From: Pseudolabrys sp035718275
GTDB lineage: Bacteria; Pseudomonadota; Alphaproteobacteria; Rhizobiales; Xanthobacteraceae
Assembly: GCA_035718275.1 (NCBI GenBank)
Contig: DASTHI010000031.1
Location: 248,001 to 312,000 of the forward strand
Reading direction: 5' to 3'
Length of the DNA stretch: 64,000 bases
The notes beneath the pieces were generated by a model, which saw only the letters and a program-made list of their open reading frames with translations, had not been told where the DNA came from and ran no database searches. Numbering within the stretch: the stretch's first letter is position 1; each line of letters begins with the position of its first letter. This document shows, piece after piece, positions 52,041-61,137 of the stretch. The position numbers and the translations under genes are program-made.

Positions 52041-53572
52041 TGCGCTCAACGCGTCCGCTCACGATATTGATCGCGGCGCTTGGCGGCGAAGGCGGCGGTG
52101 TACTTACGCAATGGATCGTATCCGCGGCAGCCCAGGCTGGATTTCCCGTTCAGAGCACGTCCATTCCGGGGGTCGCGCAACGTACCGGCGCCACCACGTA
52201 CTACATCGAAATTTTTCCTGTACGAACCGAGGAACTCGGCGACAAGCGTCCTGTGCTTGCACTGACGCCCGGTGTCGGCGACATCGACATTGCCGTTGCT
52301 AGTGAATTGCTCGAAGCCGGCCGCGCGGTATCAAACGGGTTCGTCACGCCTGCCCGGACATGCCTGATCAGCTCGATCAACCGTTCCTATGCGATGGAAG
52401 AGAAGATCGCCATGAGCGACGGTCGCTTCGACCAGCAGAAGCTGATGAAGGCCGTGACGGATCATGCCAGGAGCACGGTTTTTCTTGACATGAACACGCT
52501 CGCGCAGCAGGCCGGATCAATCGTCAATGCGGTCATGCTCGGCGCAATCGCCGGCTGCGGGCGGCTACCCCTCACAACGAACCAATTCGAGGCGGCCATT
52601 CGCGACGACGGTAAGGCGCTCGATGTCAATCTGCGGGGATTTCGTGCCGGCTACGAGGCGGCGCAGATGCATCTGCCTCCAATAAAGTCTCCTGAACATA
52701 AGACAAACGCGGCAGCAACCCCGGCACTGGTCGAACATGAAGTCGCAAGGACATTTCCTGCTGCCGCTCAGGCCACCGGGCTTGAGGGTATCCGGCGTCT
52801 TGTCAACTATCAGAGCGTCTCCTACGGACGATTGTATCTGGATCGCCTGCGTCCGATCATTGAGGCCGACCAGTTCAGCGGCGCCCAAGGCAGACTTGTA
52901 ACGGCAGTGGCTCGCAATTTGGCGGTACGCATGTCTTACGAAGATGTCGTGCGGGTCGCGCAAGCCAAGATCGCGCCCCATCGCATACGGCGCATTGCGA
53001 GGGAGGAACTGCGCGCAAACGGCGAGCCTTTTTCGGTGCAAGATTTTCTCAAGCCCGGCATTGAGGAGCTTTGCCAATTGCTGCCTTCCTTCGTTGCCCG
53101 CCCGATCCTGCGCATCGCGGAGCGCAAGGGCTGGCTCGGCCGCGTGTATTTCGGCATGCAAATCAACTCCACGTCCGTCACCGGCTATCTGCGCCTCTTG
53201 CTGCTCGCGAAATTGAGATGGTTTCGCCCTTACGGATATCGCTACCGCCAGGAGCAGCAGCAAATCGACAGCTGGCTTGCGCTCGTCCGCGAAGCAACGA
53301 AGCATTCGCTGCAGCTCGCGCTCGAGGTCGCCGAATGCGCCCGGTTGATCAAGGGGTATGGCGACACCCACTCCCGCGGGCTGGCAAATTTCGCGCTGAT
53401 CGAGTCACGCGTGATCCGTCCGGCCCTGGACGGCCAAATACCAATGGGGCGATCGGCTGACGCTGTCGCCAGCGCACGCACCGCCGCGCTTCTCGATCCC
53501 GACGGAGAAGCGCTCGCCAAGTGCATCGCGGAGATCCACGCTCGGCCACCCGTTCCGATCGCCGCGGAGTAA
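52040..53572 (+). CDS. Indolepyruvate oxidoreductase beta family protein, extended
   Basis: 510 residues, more than twice a classical IorB (~200). Residues ~8-190 are the gamma-domain: ILIAALGGEGGGVLTQWIVS and TSIPGVAQRTGATTYYIEIF. The following ~320 residues are a helical extension of unknown role (WLGRVYFGMQINSTSVTGYL) typical of the long beta family of aerobic bacteria. Coupled to iorA by TAATG. The extension might link the enzyme to an electron carrier other than ferredoxin; this is a guess. Confidence 0.88.
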   Translation: MRSTRPLTILIAALGGEGGGVLTQWIVSAAAQAGFPVQSTSIPGVAQRTGATTYYIEIFPVRTEELGDKRPVLALTPGVGDIDIAVASELLEAGRAVSNGFVTPARTCLISSINRSYAMEEKIAMSDGRFDQQKLMKAVTDHARSTVFLDMNTLAQQAGSIVNAVMLGAIAGCGRLPLTTNQFEAAIRDDGKALDVNLRGFRAGYEAAQMHLPPIKSPEHKTNAAATPALVEHEVARTFPAAAQATGLEGIRRLVNYQSVSYGRLYLDRLRPIIEADQFSGAQGRLVTAVARNLAVRMSYEDVVRVAQAKIAPHRIRRIAREELRANGEPFSVQDFLKPGIEELCQLLPSFVARPILRIAERKGWLGRVYFGMQINSTSVTGYLRLLLLAKLRWFRPYGYRYRQEQQQIDSWLALVREATKHSLQLALEVAECARLIKGYGDTHSRGLANFALIESRVIRPALDGQIPMGRSADAVASARTAALLDPDGEALAKCIAEIHARPPVPIAAE

Positions 53573-53714
53573 ACCCCGAAAGGCCCGATGATCTGCTCTG
53601 TGCGGCGCGGTCCGTTGTCACCGGTGGACCCGTCGAGTAAAAGAAGCCGATAACGTAGAAAAGGGGCCGGAAGCGCAGCATCTATGCCGCGCCGGCCGCA
53701 AGGGCGGGACGAAA

Positions 53715-55415
53715 ATGGCCGCGACACCGGGACAACGGCCGCCAATCGCCGCCGAGGCCTTCCTGCGCGCATTGGCAGACCACGGGACCGACTACTGTTT
53801 CATCAATCCCGGCACCGACTTTCCCCCGATCATTGAAGCATTCAGTCGCGCCAGGAAAACGAATGCCAAAGTTCCCAAGCCCATTCTGGTGCCGCATGAA
53901 AATCTCGCCGTCGCCATGGCGCACGGTGCGTATCTGATCAACGGGCACCCGCAGGCCGTACTGGTGCATGTCAATGTCGGCACGGCCAACACCATAAACA
54001 ATTTGACGAATCTTTCTCGCGATCGGGTCCCGCTCATTCTCGCAGCCGGCCGCACGCCGATCACCGAGAAGGGCTCATTCGGCTCGCGGACGCGTCCGAT
54101 TCATTGGGCACAGGAAATGTTTGATCAGGCGGGCATGGTCCGTGAGCTCGTCAAATGGGATTATGAGCTGCGCGTACCTGGGCAGGTCAGCGATGTAGTC
54201 ACCCGCGGTATCGAGGTGGCCATGGCGCATCCGCGCGGACCCGTCTACTTCGTATTGCCGCGCGAGCCCTTGTCAGCGCCCTTGTCGGAACCGGTCGGAC
54301 CAGCAAAACCGCGCCCACAAGCGGCGCCTGGGCATCCGGATCCGCGCACGATTGCGACCCTCGCCGAATGGACGGCGGCCGCCGAGCGACCTCTGATCGT
54401 GACCTCGACCTTACCCGCAAACGCCGTGCCGCAGCTGGAGCGTCTCGCCGAACGCTGCGCCATTCCCGTCATCGCGCACAGCCCTCGGACCGTTTGCCTG
54501 CCTTCGAGTCACTCGATGCATTTCGGCTTCGAACCGGGAGCACTGCTCGCCGATGCTGATCTGGTCATCGTGCTCGAGTCAGATGTGCCATGGATTCCTC
54601 ATTTGCAGCATCCGCCGGGGGGATGCCGGGTTGCGCATGTCGGAGAGGATCCTTTCTATGTGAGATATCCGATGCGCAGCTTTCAAAGCGATCTGGCCGT
54701 GCAGGCCGGGACTGTCCAGGCGCTGGAAGCACTTGCGCGCGCGGTGGAACCGAAGCTGCAAATGGCGGAGGCGCGGATTGCCGCGCGAAGGGCGCGGCTG
54801 ACCGAACGCATGCGCACGCGGCGTACGCAACTGGCGAAGGACTCCGCGTCGGGCTCGACGATCTCGCCTGAGTTCCTGTCGCGTATCATTGGCGAGACAA
54901 TTGATCAGGATGCAATCATCTTCAACGAATATCCGCTTCGTCCTGATTACTGTGCACGCGAAAAGCCCGGCACTTATTTTGCCCTTGGTCCCGCGGGGGG
55001 ACTCGGCTGGGGACTGGGCGCTGCGCTCGGCGCGAAGCTTGCTGCCCCCGACAATCTCGTGGTCGCGACGCTTGGCGACGGCGCTTACATGTTTGCCAAT
55101 CCTACCGTGGGACATTGGGTTTCCGAGGTGCACAAGCTTCCAATTCTGACGATCGTGTTCAATAACAGCCGTTACGGTGCCGTCCGCCGTGCAACCCTTT
55201 CGATGTTCAAGGATGGCGCTGCCGGCGAAAGCGACGGTCGGACACTGGCGGATCTCGACCCGTCCCCGCCTTTCGAGGAAATGGCGCGTGCTCAGGGGGC
55301 CCATGCCGAGCGGGTCGAAAAGCCCGCCGACTTGCCGGATGCGCTGACACGCGCGCGAAATACTGTTGTCAACGACAGACGGCAGGCGATACTCAACGTC
55401 ATTACACCTTATTAA
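53715..55415 (+). CDS. Thiamine-diphosphate-dependent enzyme (acetolactate synthase/2-oxoacid decarboxylase-like)
   Basis: 566 residues with three ThDP-enzyme domains. The catalytic Glu62 is in VPHENLAVAMAHGAYL, and the ThDP/Mg motif is TLGDGAYMFANPTVGHW near residue 453. It resembles acetolactate synthase large subunits and benzoylformate decarboxylases, with no regulatory subunit gene alongside. Next to an arylpyruvate oxidoreductase, a decarboxylase or carboligase acting on an aryl 2-oxoacid is plausible. It starts 142 bases after the beta subunit. Confidence 0.85.
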   Translation: MAATPGQRPPIAAEAFLRALADHGTDYCFINPGTDFPPIIEAFSRARKTNAKVPKPILVPHENLAVAMAHGAYLINGHPQAVLVHVNVGTANTINNLTNLSRDRVPLILAAGRTPITEKGSFGSRTRPIHWAQEMFDQAGMVRELVKWDYELRVPGQVSDVVTRGIEVAMAHPRGPVYFVLPREPLSAPLSEPVGPAKPRPQAAPGHPDPRTIATLAEWTAAAERPLIVTSTLPANAVPQLERLAERCAIPVIAHSPRTVCLPSSHSMHFGFEPGALLADADLVIVLESDVPWIPHLQHPPGGCRVAHVGEDPFYVRYPMRSFQSDLAVQAGTVQALEALARAVEPKLQMAEARIAARRARLTERMRTRRTQLAKDSASGSTISPEFLSRIIGETIDQDAIIFNEYPLRPDYCAREKPGTYFALGPAGGLGWGLGAALGAKLAAPDNLVVATLGDGAYMFANPTVGHWVSEVHKLPILTIVFNNSRYGAVRRATLSMFKDGAAGESDGRTLADLDPSPPFEEMARAQGAHAERVEKPADLPDALTRARNTVVNDRRQAILNVITPY

Positions 55416-55448
55416 GTAATTCAGAACCAGGTCATGGAGACAGCGTAA

Positions 55449-56465
55449 ATGCGTATCGATGCCTACACCCATTTCATCCCGGAAAAATACTTCAACAAAA
55501 TCGTGGAGAGTGGCCACGCCGACATCGGTAAGCGAGTGCGCGAGATCCCGTGCATTCACGACCTGGACATTCGCCGCCGGATCGTCGAGCAATTCAAGGA
55601 CTATGCGCAGATCCTTTCCTACCCCATGCCGCCCTTGGAGGTGATGACAAAAGGGGACGGCAAATTGACCGAGGAATACACCAGGCTGGTGAATGACGGC
55701 TTCGTCGAGATCTGCCAAAAATATCCCAATCACTTTCCCGGCTGGGTCGCACAAGGCGCACTGATCGCCGCCGACGGCGGCGTCCGCGAAGCCGAGCGCG
55801 CGCTCAAAAACGGCGCGCTCGGTGTCCAGATCTACACAAACATCGCCGGCAGGCCGCTTGATGACCCCGCCTTCGAGCCCTTCTTCGAGACGATGAGCAA
55901 ATCCGGCAAGCCGGTTTGGATGCATCCGGCACGCGCCGCAAATTTTCCCGACTACCTCACGGAAAAAAAATCAAAATACGAAATCTGGTGGACGTTCGGC
56001 TGGTCCTATGAGACGGCAGCGGCCATGGCGCGCCTCGTATTCTCGGGCATAATGGACAAGTATCCCGGCCTAAAGATTATCACACATCATTTCGGCGGCA
56101 TCGTACCAATGCTGGAGGGACGCATCGGGCCCGGTTGGGACCAGCTCGGAGCCCGCACATCGGATGAAGACTTGAGCTTGGTCCTCAAACGGCTCAAAAA
56201 GCGGCCGCTCGAATACTTCAAACATACATTCTATGCCGACACCGCCGTATTCGGCGGAGTCCCGGCCACTCACGCTGGTCTGGCGTTCTATGATCTGGAC
56301 AAGATCGTGTTTGCATCCGACTGCCCGTTCGATCCCGAAAAAGGCACCATGTATACCCGCGAGACGCTGCGCATCATCGAGAGCATCGATATGCCGGCTG
56401 CCGACAAGGAAAAGATCTGGCACGGCAATCTCGAGCGCATCACCGGCGTGAAATTCAAGAGCTGA
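55449..56465 (+). CDS. ACMSD-like amidohydrolase-superfamily protein (decarboxylase or hydrolase)
   Basis: 338 residues of the amidohydrolase_2 family, which includes aminocarboxymuconate-semialdehyde, gamma-resorcylate and 5-carboxyvanillate decarboxylases. Metal-site residues seen are His8 (DAYTHFIP), His159 (VWMHPAR), His213/His214 (ITHHFGG) and Asp291 (ASDCPFD). The first His of the usual DxHxH motif is Tyr6. Gene starts 33 bases after the ThDP enzyme, so the two share an operon. Decarboxylation or hydrolysis of an aromatic intermediate is likely; substrate unknown. Confidence 0.85.
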   Translation: MRIDAYTHFIPEKYFNKIVESGHADIGKRVREIPCIHDLDIRRRIVEQFKDYAQILSYPMPPLEVMTKGDGKLTEEYTRLVNDGFVEICQKYPNHFPGWVAQGALIAADGGVREAERALKNGALGVQIYTNIAGRPLDDPAFEPFFETMSKSGKPVWMHPARAANFPDYLTEKKSKYEIWWTFGWSYETAAAMARLVFSGIMDKYPGLKIITHHFGGIVPMLEGRIGPGWDQLGARTSDEDLSLVLKRLKKRPLEYFKHTFYADTAVFGGVPATHAGLAFYDLDKIVFASDCPFDPEKGTMYTRETLRIIESIDMPAADKEKIWHGNLERITGVKFKS

Positions 56466-56504
56466 TCGCCGAGAGCATCGCGCTTAGGGTTGGAGCATGC
56501 ATCT

Positions 56505-56524
56505 CGCGCGGATTCTTCCGCGCG
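56505..56524 (+). terminator. Stem-loop after the amidohydrolase gene
   Basis: CGCGCGG-6-CCGCGCG forms a strong 7-base GC stem 40 bases after the stop. A T-rich stretch follows only later (near 56541), so it is a possible but not classical terminator of the oxidoreductase operon. Confidence 0.5.
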
Positions 56525-56549
56525 GCTCGACGGGCAATGTGTTTTCGTT

Positions 56550-56564
56550 CTCCACAATGTGGAG
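56550..56564. repeat. Inverted repeat upstream of mutS
   Basis: CTCCAC-AAT-GTGGAG, perfect 6-base arms, 45 bases before the mutS ATG. It could be an operator or leader hairpin for mutS. Confidence 0.4.
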
Positions 56565-56609
56565 CTCTGACCTGTAACACGGTCCGGTGCTTCTGCTAAC
56601 GTCGCTGTC

Positions 56610-59342
56610 ATGGCGCTTACGCAACCGCTCGGTCTGTCGGACGCAGAACTTTCGCACGCAAACGGCGTGAACCGACGCGTCACGCCGATGATGGAACAAT
56701 ACCAGGAAATTAAAGCCGCCAATCCCGACTGTCTGCTGTTCTACCGGATGGGCGATTTCTATGAATTGTTCTTTGCGGATGCGGAAGTCGCCTCGCGCGC
56801 ACTCGGCATCGTGCTGACCAAGCGTGGAAAGCACCTCGGCTCGGATATTCCGATGTGCGGAGTGCCGGTGGAGCGTGCCGAAGAATACCTTCACCGCCTG
56901 ATCGCCCTCGGCCATCGGGTAGCGGTTTGCGAGCAGCTTGAAGATCCCGCCGAGGCGCGAAAGCGTGGTGCAAAAAGTATCGTCAAGCGTGACGTTGTAC
57001 GGCTGGTGACCCCGGGTACGCTTACGGAAGACACGCTGCTCGACGCGCGGCGGAACAACTATCTTCTGGGCGTTGCGCGTGCGCGCGGATCCGCCGGCGA
57101 AGAAACGCGCTTTGGACTTGCCTGGATCGACATCTCGACAGGGGAGTTCCGTGTCACCGAATGCGAACGTGATGCACTTTCGGCCGAGATCGCGCGGCTT
57201 GAGCCCCAAGAGATCATTGTTTCCGATGCGCTGTTCAGCGACCCGGAGTTCGCCGGCTACTGGCGCTCGCTTCCGGCCATTATGCCGCTCGCACGCGACG
57301 TTTTCGATGGTGCAACCGCCGAGCGGCGGCTCACGGCCTTCTTCTCTGTAGGCACGAGCGAATCCTTTGGCGAGTTGACGCGAATTGAACTCACCGCGGC
57401 AGCGGCCTGCGTCACCTATATCGAGCGCACTCAGATCGGCAAGCGACCTCCTTTATCACCTCCGCTCAAGGAGCGCCCCGGAACCAGCATGGCAATCGAT
57501 CAAGCTACGCGGAGCAATCTGGAGCTGATGCGGACGCTTACCGGCGAACGCCGCGGCTCACTGCTCGACGCAATTGACCGCACCATCACGGCTGCCGGCT
57601 CGCGCCTGCTCGCGCAAAGGCTCGCCGCGCCGCTGACCGATTCCCGGCGCATTGCCGATCGACTCAACTCCGTTGCGTATTTCGTCCAGCATCCGGGCGC
57701 GCGAACTCAGCTCCGCGCCCACCTCGATGTTGTACCCGATCTTGCCCGCGCGCTTTCGCGCCTTTCACTCGGTCGCGGCGGCCCGCGGGACTTGGCCGCA
57801 ATCCGCGACGGAATCATTGCAGCCGCCGATCTGGTACGCGCGCTCCCTCCACTCAACGAGGCCTCCGCGGAAATTGCCGAGGCAATGAAGGCGTGCATGC
57901 GGCCGAACGGAATGCTCGCCGCCGAACTGTCCGCGGCGCTTGCGTTGGATCTGCCGATTTCCAGGCGCGACGGCGGATTCGTGCGCGCAGGGTACGAAAA
58001 GTCTCTCGACGAAACACGCGCGCTTCGTGATGAAGCGCGTCAGGTGATCGCGGCTTTGCAGGCCGGTTATGCGGAGAAGACTGGCATCCGTGCACTTAAG
58101 ATCAAGCATAACAATGTACTTGGATATTTCATCGAAGTCGGTGCGTCGAATGCAGAACGTCTCATGGCAGCTCCTTTCAATTCCATCTTCATCCACAGGC
58201 AGACGCTTGCCGGACAGGTTCGCTTTACCACAACTGAATTGAGCGAGCTTGAGGCAAGAATTCTCGGTGCAGCCGATCGTGCGCTGGGACTCGAGCTTGA
58301 AATTTTCGACAGGTTGGCAGCGGACGTGATCAAACAGCGGGATAACATCAAGGAGTGCGCCGACGGGCTGGCACGGCTTGATGTCGCCAGCGCCCTTGCC
58401 CATCTTGCCGCCGAGCACAACTACGCGCGGCCCAATGTCGATGACAGCCACGCCTTCATCGTCACAGCAGGTCGGCATGCGGTCGTGGAGCAGGCCCTGG
58501 CGCGCGGCGGCAGCCCGTTCATCAGTAACGACTGCGACCTTTCACCACCCTCGGGCGCGCACGCCGGCCGCATCTGGCTTCTGACCGGCCCCAACATGGC
58601 GGGGAAATCGACCTTCCTGCGACAGAATGCGCTGATCGCGATTCTGGCTCAGATGGGCTCCTTTGTTCCGGCCAAATCCGCACGGATTGGCATCATCGAC
58701 CGTCTTTTCTCGCGGGTCGGCGCCGCAGATGATCTCGCGCGAGGGCGCTCCACCTTCATGGTGGAAATGGTGGAAACCGCCGCCATCCTGAACCAGGCCG
58801 GTGAGCGCGCGCTTGTCATCCTCGATGAAATCGGTCGTGGCACCGCGACTTTTGACGGGCTGTCCATAGCCTGGGCAACGGTCGAACATCTGCACGACGT
58901 GAACAGATGTCGCGCCCTATTCGCGACGCATTTCCACGAGCTCACGAGGCTGTCTTCAAAACTGGAGCGGCTGCACAACGCTACCGTGCGGGTGAAGGAA
59001 TGGGATGGAGAAGTCGTGTTCCTCCACGAAGTGGTTGCCGGCGCTGCAGACCGCTCGTACGGCATCCAGGTGGCAAAGCTCGCAGGATTGCCACCGAGCG
59101 TGATCGAGCGCGCCAAGCTGGTCCTAGCCAAACTGGAGCAGGATGATCGCTCCGCGGCCAAGGACCTCGACGACCTTCCTCTTTTTGCGCGGAGTGGACC
59201 GCCGCAGCAGCGCCAGCCGGTCGCGCGGAACCTTGTTGCCGACACACTTGATGCTCTCAACCCCGATGAGCTGTCGCCGCGCGAGGCGCTCGAAGCGCTC
59301 TATGTGCTAAAAGGAAAGTTACAAGATACGCGAAACAGCTAG
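56610..59342 (+). CDS. mutS: DNA mismatch repair protein MutS
   Basis: Recognises mismatched bases after replication and starts excision with MutL. 910 residues, full length. The mismatch-binding Phe-x-Glu lies in RMGDFYELFF near residue 52. The ATPase domain has the P-loop GPNMAGKST at 660-668, then VILDEIGRGTATFDG and the LFATHFHELTRL signature helix. C-terminal dimer helices include LSPREALEALYVLKGKLQ. Preceded by an inverted repeat. Housekeeping gene marking the right edge of the catabolic island. Confidence 0.97.
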   Translation: MALTQPLGLSDAELSHANGVNRRVTPMMEQYQEIKAANPDCLLFYRMGDFYELFFADAEVASRALGIVLTKRGKHLGSDIPMCGVPVERAEEYLHRLIALGHRVAVCEQLEDPAEARKRGAKSIVKRDVVRLVTPGTLTEDTLLDARRNNYLLGVARARGSAGEETRFGLAWIDISTGEFRVTECERDALSAEIARLEPQEIIVSDALFSDPEFAGYWRSLPAIMPLARDVFDGATAERRLTAFFSVGTSESFGELTRIELTAAAACVTYIERTQIGKRPPLSPPLKERPGTSMAIDQATRSNLELMRTLTGERRGSLLDAIDRTITAAGSRLLAQRLAAPLTDSRRIADRLNSVAYFVQHPGARTQLRAHLDVVPDLARALSRLSLGRGGPRDLAAIRDGIIAAADLVRALPPLNEASAEIAEAMKACMRPNGMLAAELSAALALDLPISRRDGGFVRAGYEKSLDETRALRDEARQVIAALQAGYAEKTGIRALKIKHNNVLGYFIEVGASNAERLMAAPFNSIFIHRQTLAGQVRFTTTELSELEARILGAADRALGLELEIFDRLAADVIKQRDNIKECADGLARLDVASALAHLAAEHNYARPNVDDSHAFIVTAGRHAVVEQALARGGSPFISNDCDLSPPSGAHAGRIWLLTGPNMAGKSTFLRQNALIAILAQMGSFVPAKSARIGIIDRLFSRVGAADDLARGRSTFMVEMVETAAILNQAGERALVILDEIGRGTATFDGLSIAWATVEHLHDVNRCRALFATHFHELTRLSSKLERLHNATVRVKEWDGEVVFLHEVVAGAADRSYGIQVAKLAGLPPSVIERAKLVLAKLEQDDRSAAKDLDDLPLFARSGPPQQRQPVARNLVADTLDALNPDELSPREALEALYVLKGKLQDTRNS

Positions 59343-59382
59343 GCTGTCCCATGTCCATCTCGCAGGCGGTGAATTGTCGGTC

Positions 59383-61137
59383 ATGAACATTGCCGAGATG
59401 AAGCAGACCAACGCGGCCGCTCATGCCGAAGATTGGCTGGCGAGGTTCGAGGCATTCCTTTCGCAGAACGATATCGCAGCAGCCGCACAGCTATTTCTGC
59501 GCGATGCACTTTGGCGCGATGTGCTGGCCTTCACCTGGAACATCCAGACGATGGCCGGGTGGCCGTCAATCGAAGAGACTTTGCGCAAAACGCTTTCGCG
59601 CACGCAACCCAGGAATTTTCACCTTCCTGCGTCGCGGGCATCGCCACGCTGGATCAACCGTGCCGGCATGGAAAATATTGAGACGCTGTTTGAGTTCGAG
59701 ACGGCGTTCGGCCCATGCGCGGGCGTCGTGCGGCTCGTCCGAGGTGACACAGGGACCCTGCGCGCCTGGACGCTGAATACGAACCTGCAGGAGCTCAAGG
59801 GACACGAGGAAGAATACAAGCGGCGAAGCGAACCGGATTCAACCCGCGACTTCGGTGCGGAGAACTGGAGTGACCGGCTCAGCAAGCAGCGAGCATTCGC
59901 CGACCGCGATCCCGCTGTGCTTGTCGTCGGCGGCGGACAGGCGGGACTCTCCATCGCCGCACGACTGCATCAACTCGGCATCGATACTCTGATCGTAGAT
60001 CGGCATGAACGCGTCGGCGATAATTGGCGCAACCGTTATCACTCTCTGACGTTGCACAACGAAGTGCAGGTGAATCATCTTCCGTATTTGCCGTTTCCGC
60101 CGACGTTTCCCGTCTATATTCCGAAAGACAAGTTGGCCAACTGGTTCGAATCCTATGTCGAGGCCATGGAGCTCAACTTCTGGACGGGCACCGAGCTTAT
60201 CGCAGGTACTTACGAAGGCGATTCAAGCGAATGGCGCATAATCTTGCGCCGACGAGACGGGAGTCGACGGATCATTCGCCCCCGACATCTTGTTTTTGCA
60301 ACCGGCGTCAGCAGTATGCCTCATACCCCTGACCTGCCCGGTATTGACGACTTTCGCGGTACGAAGGTGCACTCGGGCGACTTCAAGGATGCCGCAAGAT
60401 GGAAGGGACACAAAGCGCTTGTACTCGGCACCGGAACCAGCGGCCACGACGTAGCCCAGGAGCTCCATGCTCATGGCGCCGATGTGACCATCATCCAGCG
60501 CAGCAAGACTTATGTGGTTAGCCTGAAGGAGGCGCAAAGCGTGTACGCCATCTATTCCGAAGGAATCCCGTTCAACGACTGCGATCTGCTGGCGACTTCG
60601 TTTCCCTATCCCGTTCTGCAGCGGTCATACCAGATCTCGACCGCGAGGGGACGTGAAGTCGACAAGGCGCTGCTCGATGCACTAGAAAATCGCGGTTTTC
60701 GAATTCATTTCGGCGAAGATGATACCGGGTTCCAGATGATGTATTTGCGCCGAGGTGGCGGTTATTACTTCAATGTCGGCTGCTCCGAATTGATCATCTC
60801 AGGCGAAATCGGGCTTGTTCAATTTTCGGACATCGAAAAATTCGTTGCGGAAGGAATCCGGCTGCGCGACGGCACCATTGTTCCTGGCGAGCTTCTCGTC
60901 CTTGCCACGGGATACAAGAATCAGCAGGAAGCGGTTCGAGCATATCTCGGAGACGCCATCGCCGACCGCATCGGGCCGGTCTGGGGATTCGATGAAGGTG
61001 GCGAGTTGTGCAATATGTGGAAACCGACCGCGCAGCCGGGGCTTTGGTTTACCGCGGGAAGCCTTGCCCAATGCCGGATTTTCTCGCGTTATCTGGCTCT
61101 GCAGATCAAGGCCCGTGAGCTTGGCCTGCTCTCCTGA
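59383..61137 (+). CDS. FAD-dependent monooxygenase-like protein with NTF2-like N-terminal domain
   Basis: ~584 residues. Residues ~10-140 look like an NTF2/SnoaL-type domain (FLRDALWRDVLAFTWNIQTM). The rest is a flavin monooxygenase-like oxidoreductase: FAD loop VVGGGQAGLSIAARL (GGGQAG from residue 183), a Baeyer-Villiger/FMO-like segment DDFRGTKVHSGDFK, and a second Rossmann loop VLGTGTSGHD near 347. Likely hydroxylates or oxidises a small molecule with NADPH; substrate unknown. ATG at 59383 chosen over a TTG three codons earlier. Its end overlaps the convergent membrane protein gene by 32 bases. Confidence 0.87.
   Translation: MNIAEMKQTNAAAHAEDWLARFEAFLSQNDIAAAAQLFLRDALWRDVLAFTWNIQTMAGWPSIEETLRKTLSRTQPRNFHLPASRASPRWINRAGMENIETLFEFETAFGPCAGVVRLVRGDTGTLRAWTLNTNLQELKGHEEEYKRRSEPDSTRDFGAENWSDRLSKQRAFADRDPAVLVVGGGQAGLSIAARLHQLGIDTLIVDRHERVGDNWRNRYHSLTLHNEVQVNHLPYLPFPPTFPVYIPKDKLANWFESYVEAMELNFWTGTELIAGTYEGDSSEWRIILRRRDGSRRIIRPRHLVFATGVSSMPHTPDLPGIDDFRGTKVHSGDFKDAARWKGHKALVLGTGTSGHDVAQELHAHGADVTIIQRSKTYVVSLKEAQSVYAIYSEGIPFNDCDLLATSFPYPVLQRSYQISTARGREVDKALLDALENRGFRIHFGEDDTGFQMMYLRRGGGYYFNVGCSELIISGEIGLVQFSDIEKFVAEGIRLRDGTIVPGELLVLATGYKNQQEAVRAYLGDAIADRIGPVWGFDEGGELCNMWKPTAQPGLWFTAGSLAQCRIFSRYLALQIKARELGLLS

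Noticed and set aside
49902..53572. The oxidoreductase as an electron supplier for an anaerobic benzoyl-CoA reductase
   Set aside because: No benzoyl-CoA reductase or ring-hydrolysis genes are in the window, and the oxygen-dependent PcaGH nearby points to aerobic chemistry.
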